Below are positions 50,579 through 62,149 of a stretch of 64,000 nucleotides of DNA, piece by piece. The notes below the pieces were generated by a model that was not told where the DNA came from, searched no databases, and saw only the letters and a list, made by a program, of their open reading frames with translations. The translations under genes and the position numbers were made by a program. Numbering within the stretch: position 1 is the first letter of the stretch; each line of letters starts with the position of its first letter. Origin of the DNA: Sipunculus nudus (lineage: Eukaryota > Annelida > Sipuncula > Golfingiida > Sipunculidae); assembly GCA_026874595.1 (NCBI GenBank), contig CM049307.1, forward strand, positions 53,858,370 to 53,922,369, written 5' to 3'.

Positions 50579-53500
50579 AAAGCCTTCCTACTGGATTTCC
50601 TAGTGGTCCTTTTTCTATTTTCACCCGTTAAAAATATGTAAAGGGGTAAATGTATCTTAGTGTGATTTTTAAATATGCACGCGTTTTATATAAATATATA
50701 TATGTCACTTCCGGTGTCATGGCGGCAAGCTGGTAGACGTTCCTGCACAGGGCTTCCAAAAGTGTATCTAAGTCTTCGTCAGTTACATAACCTGGGATAC
50801 TGCTGGTTAATAATAACACTTCAACAATGCCAAAAGGCTCTCGAGGGAAGAACATTGACTCTCAAGTGAGTGTGAGTGCACTCTTGGAGAAAAATAATAC
50901 TCCAACGATACCAAGAGCTAACAGAGGTCAGGGTGAATGTTCCGATGTAGCACCAGGTCCGGTAGATGATTCAACAAAAGAAGTAAGCATGACTTCTGTT
51001 GACCTACTTATTGAAACCAAATTCAAAAGTTTCAAAGAAATTATTATGAAAAGATTTGCAAGTTTTGAAGAATCGCTGGATGAAAAGATTGCAAAATTCA
51101 CTGGTGACGTGCAAACTCTCAAAAATAATTTAGGTCAAAATACAGAGGAGCTACAGGAGTTGAAAAGTAGTGTGGAATTATCTCAGAGACAAATTCAAGA
51201 TAATGTTAATAAAATAGAGATTTTAGAAAAGGAGAATAAAGCTATGAAAATAGAGGTGGAGAATTTAACAAAAGAAAACTTCGAGATAAACAAGAGAATA
51301 ACTGAACTCGAAAACACCTGTATGACAAAACTCAACGAACTGGAACGGTACACACGAGAATTCAATGTTCGGCTCGTTGGTGTGAAAGAGGTTAAGGGAG
51401 AGTCCTGCAAACAGGTATTAGCGCAAATAATAGACCAATACAAGTTAGCTGAGGGAAAATCCAAAGCAGAAATCCTCGAGAACATAGAACTGGCACACCG
51501 CTGCGGCAAACAGAACAAAGGACCAAGGCACATAATAGCACGCATGCACAACAGAACATTCAGAAACCTGATAGTTAAATCAGCCAAGAAGAACTTAAAC
51601 AATAAAACAGCCAATGACGGTGTTCGACTACATGAAGATTTAACAATGAAAGATTATAAACTCAAAAGAAAAGCACGACAACAAATGACTCAAGCGCACA
51701 ATCAGGAACAGAAAACACGTTTCTGGCACGGGCATCTCATAATTGATGGAAAACGAGTGCAGATTAACCCATAACCGACCCCTATGCCTGGATATGACAT
51801 TGGCCACGTGCCATGGCCAGAAATGAAAAATTTTCCCGCCACTTAATTAATGATTACATATTTTGACAGAAGAGGGCGCACTCCTCGCATTAACTAGTCT
51901 TTGCACTGTGGATAAGAAAGACCTGTTGATACTTTGTGAACAGCGGACCAACGCCTTTAATTATTATCGTTCATGCAACATAAACATTTTATTTATCATA
52001 TATGTATTGCAAGAGGAAAGCATATTTGTTTACCGTAAGCCAGTTACTGTTTTGATGCACTCTTGGTTGTGATGTTGAATACCGTTTCAGTAAATGGCTT
52101 CCGCTAAATTATATCCGTGTAACATTAGGTTTGGTTTGAGCGAATTGAGCCAACGCCACTGTAGTATTAATAGTATACCACAGTATGTCCTACTACTAAT
52201 TTTGGAAATGGCACAAATAAGTAAAAATCAATTTTAAATACCTGTCATTAATGTATTTACAAATTTAAGATAGTATTAGGGTGACCGATTGCACCATTAA
52301 CTATTAGATCGTTATATTATAAGGTTCGTGTTTTTGTTAATACTATTTAAAGTATTTTGATGCTTTAATGTTCAAGTTATAGTTGCAATTGTCAATTTTT
52401 TTTTTTTTTTTTTTTTTTTTTAGAAAAGCCTTGAGTCATTCAGCTAGGATATTGCTTTTATATGTTTCAGTATAATTGTAGCTGTTTATATTGTTCATAT
52501 TGATTATATTGCTTATATTGATACTTCTTAAGGTATAGTTCATTGCTTTTTAACTAAAACGGATTATATACTTTACCCAGATTAAATCATAGAATTACAA
52601 ATGCTTGAGCGAAACAATATTTCCACAACTAGTTTTGCATCTTAAATCCTTCTAGGTTATAACCAGCTCTTGTAAAAAGCCCAGTGCTGCTTTTACAACC
52701 GGATGAGCATTACCAAGTTACTGTATTTCACATACAAACTGATAGAATCTTCTAACAGTTAGACTGGTAATGCACATATTTATTTCTTTTTATGTAACTT
52801 ATGATTGTGTAAAATTGTACGTCATTTCTGTTATTTTGTTTGTGCTTGATAAATTAGTAATACCCAAACAGTTCACAAGCTCAGGTTCTCATAGTCGGAG
52901 ATTTAACATAAAATTAATACTTTTTATAAAAACAACATCATTAATTAAAAATTTAGAATATATATTAAACAAAATTTTAAAAAAAGGAGAAAATCTGCAT
53001 ATCGCCATACATAAGATCAGTATAATATCAATAAATGTAAGAGGGATAGGTAACAAAAAAAAGAGAAGAGAATTTTTTCATTGGATACAGAATAAACCAC
53101 ATCATATTATCTTGTTACAGGAAACACATAGTACCAAAGAATATGAAAATATATGGAAAGCAGAATGGGGTCACTCAATCTTATATAGCCATGGGACAAG
53201 AAATGCAAGAGGGGTTGCCCTCCTCATAAAAAATAATATATATTATGAAATTAAAGACATAAAAAGAGATAAAAACGGCCGATTTTTAATACTTGATATA
53301 ATAATTGATAACATAAGTTTAACATTGGCTAATATATATAGGCCAAATGAAGATCGGCCAGATTTCTTTGAAAACATATTTGCGCAAGTAGATTCATTTG
53401 GTAATGAAAACATTTTGATCGGAGGAGATTGGAATGTATTTCTTGATCATTCAATGGATAAAAAAGGTGGCTTGTCCTCTACAAATGAGAAAAGTAGAAA

Positions 53501-56500
53501 CACTATTCATGCATTTATGTCAACTCTGGGATTAATTGATATCTGGAGAATGCAACATTTGCAGCAAGAAATGTACACTTGGTCCAGAAAAAAACCCCAA
53601 TTCATAGGCAGTAGGATTGATTACTTTTTAGGGTCATCATATATTTATAGTATAATATCTGATATTAACACCCTACCAAAAACTGATCATAATAGTGTAG
53701 ATATACTTATAGAATTTTCAGGGAATAAAAAAGGCCCTGGTTATTGGAAATTTAATTGTAAATTGTTGGAAGATCAAGAATATATCTGCGAAATAAGAAA
53801 ATCTATCAATTTAACATTATGTGAAAATTTAGAAACTGAACCAATGTTATTATGGGAAGTTTTGAAAATGACAATCAGAAGAGATACAATTGCATATAGC
53901 AAAAGAAGAAGTAAAGCAAATATAGATAAACTGAAAGAAATTGAAAACAAGTTACAGCATTTGATTAATAAGCCAGATGACCTTGAACAGTACGAACAAA
54001 CAAAAAAGGAATTAGAAAAACTTCTCGAAGAGAAAACAGAAGGTGCAATTGTAAGATGTAAAGCAAGATGGGTAGAAGAAGGGGAAAAACCGACAAAATA
54101 CTTCCTTAATCTTGAAAAAAGAAATTATACTAAAAAATTGATTAACAAATTAAAAGTAGATAATAATATAATCACAGACCCTAAACAAATAATGCATGGA
54201 TTAGTTAAAATTTATTCCAATTTATATTCTTCTAAATTAACAGAGCTAGACAGTGATACAGACCTTTTTTTTATCGAAAATCATGCCAGAATACCAGATG
54301 ACAAAAAAAATGTATTAGATGCTCCACTCACTGTAAGTGAATTATATAACAGTTTTAAATCTTTCGGTAATGGCAAATCACCTGGTATAGATGGTCTGCC
54401 AGTAGAATATTTCAAACAATTTTGGTCAGAACTAAAATCAGTATATATTGAGGCAATAAACTCGTCCTTTCAGAAACATACAATGACCATTACCCAGAAG
54501 CAAGCAATTGTAACATTGATACAAAAAATTGGAAAAGATCCACTAAGTCTAAAAAACTGGCGCCCTATATCATTACTGAACACAGATTATAAAATTTTAA
54601 GTAAAGCTATTGCAAATAAACTTAAATCAGTTTTAAATACAATTATTAATGAAGATCAAACTGGATTTATAAAGAATAGATATATAGGCGAGAATAAAGT
54701 TAAAATACTCACTTTAAAAGATTGGTGTAATTTCAAAAATGTGAACGGATATCTTTTAGCGGTAGATTATGAAAAGGCTTTTGACAGCTTAGAATGGTCC
54801 TTCATGTTAAAAGCTCTTAAATATTTCAATTTTGGTGACAACATAATTAGATGGATTAAAATATATATACAGATATTAAAAGTAGTATTCTTAATAATGG
54901 ATGGTTATCACCCTTCTTTAATATAAACAGAGGATTAAGACAGGGATGTCCATTATCTCCCTACCTCTTCATTATATGTGTAGAAGTATTAGCTAATTAT
55001 ATTAGACAACAAAACCAAATAAAAGGTATAACAGTCAGAGAACACAATTTCATAATCTCTCAATATGCGGATGATATAACGTTTACTTTAAAAAATATTG
55101 AAAGCGTAAAATTAGTTTTACATATACTTGATCAATTTCATAAACATTCGGGATTGAAAGTAAACATGGATAAAAGCAAACTTATGCCATTAAAAATGAT
55201 TCCGTAGATATGTCAGAACTGAGAGATTTAGGAATCCAAGTGACCCAGGGACCATTAACAATCCTAGGCATTCAAATAACACAAGATACAAAAGACTTGA
55301 TTAGTCTTAATTATGGGGGAAAACTAGAAAAAATAAAAGACATTCTTAAACTATGGTCGAATACATTATTAACACCATATGGTAAAGTGACAATTCTGAA
55401 TTTTCAGATTCTTTCTCAAATTATTTACTTATTTTCAGTCCTTCCTTCCCCAAGTAATCAATTTCAAAACACATTAAATAAGTTGATAAGAGATTTTGTT
55501 TGGTCAAAAGGTAGAAAACGGATAAAAAGAGAAACTTTGATTGCCTCCAAAAAAGAGGGTGGTATAGGTATGACTGACGTTATATCACAAGTAAAAAGGC
55601 ATTAAAAATCAATTGGATAAAACGATTAAAAAATTATACACATTTAAGTAAACTATATATTGTTATCTTAGAGATGCTAAGAAGTGACTTATCTATCTGT
55701 CTTTGTAACTTGAAACCGCAAGATGCACATAATGCTTTCAGATACAAATCGCCCTTTTGGCTTATTGTTATCGAAGCTTGGTGTGCATATAATTTTGAAG
55801 AGGTAAATGAAAATAACATATTTACTCAGTCTCTTTGGTTTAACTCAAATATTAAAATCAATGGACATTGTGCCTTCTATAAACGACTCAAATATGTTAA
55901 TTGTAATTTTATCTACGATATAATTACAAGGAAAACAGAAGGCTTCAGACTTTTAACTGTTAAAGAACTAGAAGACAAATTTCACTGCATGTGTAATTAT
56001 ATGCATTATATTAGCCTCTTGGATGCAATTCCACTAAAATGGAAAAAAATGTTAGATACACTTTCAGACATTAATAAGGAAAAACCCAAATTTGAGCTTA
56101 TAATGGAACAAAAGAAAGTTTCAAGGTATGTTTATAATAAATTGATAACGAAGAAATGTGTTAAACCCCTGAAATCCAACATGAAATGGAAAAGCGAATT
56201 AGGTATAGAGGAGGATTTAGTTAGGAGAGGTTTTGAATACATTTATAGAAATACAATATCAACAAAATTAAGATATTTTCAGCTCTGTATATTGCACAGA
56301 TGCTTGACACTCAACCCAATTTTAGTAAAATTTTCAATAAAAGAAGATAAGAACTGTACCTTTTGTAAGGAAGAGGAAGAAACCATGAAACATATCTTTT
56401 GGGAATGCACTTTTGTGCAAAATATATGGTCTCAAAGTTCTGTTTTATTAAAAAAATATAATATTTTAAAAGATAATAACCTTGACTATGTGCAGGTGAT

Positions 56501-59500
56501 ACTTGGTACTTACCATGATATGACTTTAAATGCAGTAATACTTCTGATGAAAAGGATTTATATATATATGTAGATGTGAGGAAAAGAAACCAATATTTAA
56601 GCTATTTAAAGAATTCTTACCTAAAATTGTAAATATAGAAGATAGAGCAGCAAAGATGAAAGGTAAAAGAGACACCCACAATAAAAAGTGGGAGAGATGT
56701 TGTGAGATCTTGAAAATCTGAAGATCTGCTATGTGCCGAAATATATATATATATAAAAATGCTAAATATATCTCTATATAATAGCCAAGATATATAATGA
56801 CCATTTGTGATTTTCCTTTTGTGTTATATGTATGTCTGTATTGTTCATCGTATTTGTATTTATCTGTATATATATATATTTTTCTTTGTGTGCAATAAAA
56901 AAAATAAAATAAATAAATAGATAAATATATATATATATATATGTGTGTGTGGAGGAGTAGGTGTGTGTATATTTTTCTTTATTATAATATATACCAACAT
57001 TCAGAAAATACCAGCTACACTGAAATAAAAAAAAACCCCAGAGAAAATACATTTCTAACATTTCAGATATAGTTAAACCGATAATACAAAAGGCCAATTC
57101 AATTTCTGCAGGGCTTTTTGGAGTTATTATGTGCCTGCAAGAAAAGTTTAACATTAATAAAATAATCATAATATTCATCAGTTGAGGTTAACGGTACCAT
57201 CGAGAACTTCTGTGGGGGCAACTTCTTTGCAGGCACTCATAAGATTCTCTGCAGTTGACCGAGAGGCAAACCTTAACATGTTTGTAGGCCTATAGAGGAT
57301 ATAAATATCTGCTCTAATATAGGAAGATTCTCTTCAAATTACACATGGGTAAACATCACAACTATTTTATCATGCATATTCAAGTACATCGGAAAACTAG
57401 TTTTATGTAATCTTCAAGGGATAACTGAAATTCTGCCGCTCACAAATGAGCCATAATTGGGAACTCGTTCTGGAGTGAACGACTTTGGGAATAAAATCAA
57501 GGTAAAAAAATAAGTATCAGGTGCAAACTTGTGATCTTACACTGATATTGTGCCGCATTTTTCCAGCTTTTGAATAATAAGTATTATAAATGGCAGAATA
57601 AATTGAAAAAAAAATTGATATCGATGGTTTTGCTCTCGGGGTCCACCACAAACATGCATGGTTATAGAAAATTAACAAGATTAATAAGGCCCTGCTGGCC
57701 ATACCCGTATGTTAATTGTTAAACGAAGGAGTGTTTACAGAAAGAGTACGAGAACGAAAGTGCATGTGAACCTTCATGATCTTAATCAGGAACTATTATC
57801 ATCCGTATCTTACCTTATCATTGCCGGCTGTCTCCTGGTACGTTTTCCATGTAGAGGCTTCTTTATACTGAAGTTTGTACAGGTCCATGTTGTAATACTG
57901 TATCTTACTCGGTGTCAGCTGGTATCGGAGCCCCTGCAAAGTATTTAAGCTGGATTATTTTGCGCGTCATGTACTTCAGGGGGCTCAGATAAGGTCAATA
58001 CGTGCTATCTGAATTAAAAACAATGTTTCGTTGATTTGATCATAGTAGTTTACAACAACTATGTTATTATCTCCAGCTATCCATATTTGAATTATTTGTT
58101 TCTGCTTTTATTATCTCTTTCTTCTTATAAGTATGCTGCCACTATTTTTATCTTATTTTATTGGTTCCTGTTAAGGGTTTACCTAACTATATTGTCGAAT
58201 AACTTTGGCCAAGCTTCAGTGACCATTTTGCTTGGTCCCAGGGCTACAAAAGTGCGATTGTGTAGGTTTTTAATGTCGCTTATCAACCATTCTAGTACAG
58301 GTACAGTAAAATGGATAAAAATGAATATAACCTAGTTTTGACCATTCCTATGAAAACATTTTGGAATTCACTTATGGCTGACTCAGCAGTTTTCAGTTAG
58401 CACGCGTTTAACAAAAAACCTTTGACCTAGAAAGTCAAAGAAATATAATTCTAACTTAAGTGTTACATACTACAAACAATTAGGTAGGTAAGTAGGGTAA
58501 AAGGTCAAGGTCACTGTTCAAGTCGGAGCTCAATCATATTTGGTAATATACAACTTACAACTTAATATTTTCCACTTGTACATTCAAACCAATTTTTCGC
58601 AGTGTTCGGCTTGGGAAGGCTTTATGGGAAAAGGTTGGAGTATTTTGGGAAGGCTGGGGGATTCTGCACAACACTGCCGCTGTAGAAGGAAACTTTTATT
58701 ATTTTATTCACAGACGTTAGTTTGTCAAAGTGGCTCTTTTCAGGGGCGGATCCAGAATTTAGGTAAAAAGGGGGGGGGGAGTCCAACCCAGAACGACAAA
58801 TGAAAAACCAAAAAAAAAAGGTCCCCAGGTCCGGTAAAGGGGGGATGGGGGTCCGGGCCGCAGAATTTCGTCTGAAACCCTTAAAAAGGTTGCTTCGGAT
58901 GAAAAAAGGGGGGGGGGGTTCCGGACCCCCTTGTCCCCCCCTAGGATCCGCTTCTGCTTTTCTTTACCTCCCTCGGCTTTAGTAAGGCTGTCTTCCTGAA
59001 GTAACGTCTCTACTATACATACAGATATAGGCTCGGGACTTAAAAAAAATCGGAGAATACCCAGGAAATGGGTAGTGATCCGTGACTGACATATGACGGT
59101 TACAATAGAAGTCCAGTTCTTTATTTCTTTCTTTCGTGTACCTAACAGATACGGTGTTTTTCTTAACAATATTTCCCGATTTATTTTATAACAAGTTTCC
59201 TCGCGTAATGAATCAGAAAAAAAAACAGCTGCAGTTGTACATGGTGCCCTATTGTTAGAACATCCTGAAACTAGAAAAGAGAAAATCGAAATATACATTT
59301 TTCCAAGCTATTACCCTGTATTGATATTCAGGACGTTCGTCCATAGTGCATAGATAAACGCACTTTGGCGTTCTCAGCCGATTAAACATAGTCTGTTTCT
59401 TTCTTTCCGCTTCAGTGTTTTCAGATCCTCCGATCGAAAATTGAGGATTTACAAGCTCTGTCATACCACAAATTTATCCTATACCCATTCATTATCATGT

Positions 59501-62149
59501 ACTTGAAGACATGTTTGGTTTTATCCCAAATTGAAAAGGTTAATATATTGAAGACTGGCTAAAATAATTTAATTTTAATAAATTATGAAGCAACAACAGA
59601 TAATTTGTAAATTAATAAGAAATAATTAAAACAAAAGTTTAAAGATGTCACCAAAAACAAACTTGAGTCCTTCCTGCAACGATTTTCAGCTGTATGACCG
59701 CATACGTTAAACGTACAGGGGATTCCACTTTATGACATTAAATTGGGAAAGCCCTCAGTTCCATTATCAAAGTATGAGTTTTAAAGTTCATTGAAGGGGA
59801 ATTACAATTAGGAAGCATCACCATGTCTGTAACACTCAACATGCGTCTCACTATATCACTGAAAAAGTGCAACAATGAATTCGATGAAATAAAAAGTGAC
59901 ATTTAAAGCGGGAGCAAAATTAAGCGTTAAGCACGGGCGCCAGGACAACCATTTTAGAGGTTTTTTATCAATTAAAAATTCAATTATTATTTGTTAAATT
60001 TTCACTGAAATATCATTTTGGTTTACAGGCATAAATCTTGATCTGAAAGGACAAAACGAAGTATCGTCACCTTTATGACGCACTTATGAGGCATATGTTG
60101 TTGCATGGTTGCCGTCTGTTGATCGCATATGAAAAACGGATGCGATAAACGCAATGCGATAAAAGCTTTTAGGCCGGTATGTGTGACCAAGCCAAAGAAA
60201 GTATACGCTCATCGAGCAGCTACAGGTTGCTGCGGTCAAGACCTCAGCCCTGTGCGCGCCTTAAGCATGTTCCCTGAGCCAACAGTCGCAGTGCCACGCA
60301 AAGCCAAGCAGGGAGCCGCAAAGGCCGCCATCGTCCATCCAGAGCCGGTGACCCGGTGAGCCATCCACAACCACAAAGCCAGAAGCAACCCACATTCCCT
60401 CCACCGATCCCAGCAGCGGAGACCCAGCCATGCCATTCGAGAGCCGAACTCGATCTTGTGAACGACACTGTTTCGAGACCCATCGCCATTGTACTTGCAG
60501 TTTCGGCCATTTGGACCATTTAACCGGGTTTCCCAGTTATGCAAGTGTTAGCAAGTTTTTTCGTCTTCAGGTTTGTGTGACCGTGCGACACGATTTTTGT
60601 CGCATGCGAATCGCTTATTGTCAAAGACCCTGTTCTCATGCAAGCATATCAGGTCATGTAAGGCGGGCACAGGAAGAGCCCCTCTTCGTGCAACCCCCGG
60701 TCACAGGAAGGCCTGTCAAACATTTCTTTAAAAGATCTCCCTTTTGAGAAAGCATCGCTGATGGGGATTAATTTCGGGCCAGTTACCGCGTAATGAACAA
60801 AACCGGCAGATAGGGCCCCCGGAGTAAAACTCTGTCCTTCCATCACACAAGCTATGGCCATTGTATTACCGGGCCCGAAGACACAAAGAAAAGAGGCGCC
60901 CGCTTGGGAGCAAATATTGTATTTATTAATTATGCACGTAATACGCAAATAATGCAAATAGAAGTGGGTGGAAACTCTTTGGAAAAACCCGGAGCATATG
61001 TATGTCGAAAATCATGGCAATCCGTAAGGTGGTATCAGAGGAGATATGTAAAATCACAAAAATCGCCTTACGCTATTAATACAATGTATATAGATAGTTT
61101 ATCGGAGGAGCGTATTTGTAAGGTCGTAATGAGCTTTTCGTATGAGCAGGGGCTACACAACAAGGACACAGATTATTCTTTTTACAGGAACAATACATGT
61201 TCGCATCCGTTTATGGGTCTTATGGATTTGTAAACTTAGACTCATACAGTTTTCAAATACTCTGTAAATAATACTGCCAGCCTTATTTATTGTCTCATGC
61301 CAGTTTCCTATTCGTATGGAAAAGTTTTTGTTTTCATACTTTTCTCGACTTGTAGAACTTTAAATAGAAAATAAAAACATGCCCTCTTGTTCGATAGTTA
61401 AGGTGGGGGGCTCAGATTCCGTAGAAAAATACGTGTGTTCTAACCAGAAAAACTAGAAGAAATTACGTGCTGTTGTTGCAACATGAGTTATAGACATGGC
61501 AGTGCCCAGGTCCACTTCAATCCATTCTCCTTGCATCGGTGAATTGTCCTTAGAACACCATGCGTTAGACTGACCAATGTAGCTATCTTTAGCCGGGAAA
61601 TCCGTTGGGTTCAGATACACTGACGAGGCACTGTAGGCGCTGTCGGGTAACGTTGCTGGTGAAAGCAAAGGCGACGGAATGCATAGAGGGGTGGTGGTCA
61701 TCTGATCTGCAATATAATAATAGCTATTAATCACTAATAATAGCTAGAAAGTGCATAAATTAATTTTATTTTGTTGCTTTTTTTATTACCATCACTTATT
61801 TATGATCATTGAACATTGAAAAAAATGAAGAATAACCTCTATGGTGAAACTACATGCTGAATTTGGTGATTTTTTTGGGAATGACAACTGAACGTTACCT
61901 GTAGTTGGTATGGTGGTTACTTCAGTCGTAGTTTCCACGGCAACCGGTGGTAGAACTTTGACGAAATGACGGTCTCGAAGTTCCGTTAACTGCCGGGGCG
62001 TTCGGATCCAAGAAATGACAGTTATTTTCAACATTTCCCGTGATAAACCGGACGGCTACACAGATATCCAAAGCAGAACAGGCCATGAAACATTGAAGAC
62101 GACCGCGAGCTTTAGTGGCAGACAAAACAGCCGCAGATTTAAGGATTTC
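50101..62149 (-). CDS. PAN/apple-like plus F5/8C (discoidin) domain protein, partial, frame-damaged
   Basis: Four minus-strand exons: 61899-62149 (PAN-like, Cys-rich: LQCFMACSALDICVAVRF, NNCHFLDP, then linker VLPPVAVETTTEVTTIPTT), 61467-61706 (first third of F5/8C: SAYSASSVYLNP, GEWIEVDLGTAMSITHVATT), 57814-57933 (YQLTPSKIQYYNMDLYKLQY, STWKTYQ) and 50101-50251 (VFAGNV, VTARYVRIYAMHYQ). F5/8C domains bind lipids or glycans, and PAN modules bind protein or sugar, so an extracellular or surface role is inferred. No signal peptide exon is in the window. Two frame problems exist: PAN frame versus linker frame, and the second-to-third exon junction. The last intron hosts an antisense LINE. Confidence 0.75.
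50519..50575. repeat. (TA)n microsatellite
   Basis: About 28 TA units in the host intron, 130 bp before the LINE. Confidence 0.95.
50706..50726 (+). promoter_or_regulatory. Putative internal LINE promoter words (ETS-like and YY1-like)
   Basis: CACTTCCGG (ETS-like) and ATGGCGGC (YY1-like) sit within the first ~22 bases of the element. Human L1 carries a YY1 site at the same position. Motif match only. Confidence 0.4.
50827..51774 (+). CDS. LINE ORF1 protein (L1-like RNA-binding chaperone)
   Basis: 315 residues, uninterrupted. The N-terminus is basic and polar. A long coiled coil spans about residues 70-175 (heptad Leu/Ile with Lys/Glu). Then an L1 ORF1-type RRM begins at RYTREFNVRLVGVKE and includes IENIELAHRCG-like and RHIIARMHNRTFRN segments, followed by a basic C-terminal domain (residues about 255-315, LTMKDYKLKRKARQ). 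The length is close to vertebrate L1 ORF1p. It binds the element RNA in trimeric particles in L1; the same role is inferred. Confidence 0.88.
   Translation: MPKGSRGKNIDSQVSVSALLEKNNTPTIPRANRGQGECSDVAPGPVDDSTKEVSMTSVDLLIETKFKSFKEIIMKRFASFEESLDEKIAKFTGDVQTLKNNLGQNTEELQELKSSVELSQRQIQDNVNKIEILEKENKAMKIEVENLTKENFEINKRITELENTCMTKLNELERYTREFNVRLVGVKEVKGESCKQVLAQIIDQYKLAEGKSKAEILENIELAHRCGKQNKGPRHIIARMHNRTFRNLIVKSAKKNLNNKTANDGVRLHEDLTMKDYKLKRKARQQMTQAHNQEQKTRFWHGHLIIDGKRVQINP
51775..52769. other. LINE inter-ORF spacer
   Basis: About 1 kb without recognised coding sequence, with a ~25-base poly-T near 52398-52421. Much longer than the short spacer of mammalian L1. It may hold an insertion or be normal for this lineage. 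Confidence 0.5.
52770..56721 (+). pseudogene. LINE ORF2 (endonuclease-reverse transcriptase), broken by at least four frameshifts
   Basis: The endonuclease starts near 53010 and keeps its landmarks: ISINVRG, LLQETH, NIYRPN, GGDWNV, SRIDYF and TDHNSV. RT follows with GKSPGIDGLPVEYF, NWRPISLLNTDYKI, DQTGFIKNRY and AVDYEKAFDSLEW. Frame breaks: about 54870 (before GLRQGCPLSPYLF and QYADD at 55061-55075), a stop at 55205 with frame change, about 55600, and about 56565 in an AT run. The C-terminal zinc knuckle CTFCKEEEETMKHIFWEC is at about 56355-56410, and the final stop is 56719-56721. The first ~80 residues of the 52770 frame are hydrophobic and probably not native. Confidence 0.85.
56921..57813. 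other. Rest of discoidin-gene intron
   Basis: TA/GT microsatellite directly after the LINE (to about 56950). Otherwise nothing recognised. Confidence 0.5.
57814..57933 (-). CDS. F5/8C domain exon, middle part
   Basis: 120 bases, 40 residues, acceptor TTTGCAG and donor AAG|GTAAGA. Contains YNMDLYKLQYKE and TWKTYQETAGNDK. The frame joins the next exon in phase 0 but needs two more bases to join the previous one. Confidence 0.85.
57934..58740. other. Discoidin-gene intron, left part
   Basis: No exon or repeat terminus recognised. The missing two bases or a micro-exon between F5/8C exons would have to lie between here and 61466. Confidence 0.45.
58741..58956. mobile_element. hAT-type MITE, 216 bp
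   Basis: Ends CAGGGGCGGATCC and GGATCCGCTTCTG, interior G-rich and C-rich tracts with CTGAAACCCTT and AAAGGTTGC words shared with 41881-42056. T-rich flanks give no clean target duplication. Confidence 0.72.
58957..61466. other. Discoidin-gene intron, no feature recognised
   Basis: A relatively GC-rich stretch at about 60060-60900 contains several open frames on both strands, none recognised as a known protein, and none showed convincing exon borders. Confidence 0.4.
61467..61706 (-). CDS. F5/8C domain exon, first part
   Basis: Starts at TTGCAG|ATCAGATG, joining the linker as TTDQMTTTPLC. Contains the discoidin opening (LPDSAYSASS, AWCSKDN, EWIEVDLG). Donor CAC|GTAATT leaves phase 1. Confidence 0.85.
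61899..62149 (-). CDS. PAN-like exon with Thr-rich linker
   Basis: Frame 1 gives EILKSAAVLSATKARGRLQC and CVAVRF...NNCHFLDPNAPAVN. From about 61995 onward the Pro/Thr-rich linker lies one frame away and ends at donor ACAG|GTAACG in the phase that joins the next exon. So one indel (real or sequencing) separates the two parts. The 5' acceptor (CAAAACAG) is weak. Confidence 0.65.

Larger units (their letters stand above)
50705..56920 (+). mobile_element. Tx1/L1-type LINE, near full length, in intron of the discoidin gene (antisense)
   Basis: About 6.2 kb: short 5' UTR, ORF1 (50827-51774), ~1-kb spacer, ORF2 (52770-56721, broken), short 3' UTR and an A/T-rich tail containing AATAAA. Flanked by ATAAA(TA)nTG on both sides (50690-50704; 56921-56943), a likely target duplication in TA-rich sequence. 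An L1-like ORF1 with an EEP-type endonuclease and RT carrying NWRPISLLNTDYKI-type motifs fits the Tx1/L1 group. Confidence 0.85.

Noticed and set aside
52770-53009. Native N-terminus of LINE ORF2 at the first ATG
   Set aside because: The first ~80 residues are hydrophobic and unlike LINE ORF2 starts; the endonuclease begins near 53010, so the true start is probably later or lost.
60129-60960. Overlapping open frames on both strands in a GC-richer stretch
   Set aside because: Long frames on both strands are expected from base composition; none showed a known motif or plausible exon limits, and the stretch lies in an intron of the discoidin-type gene.
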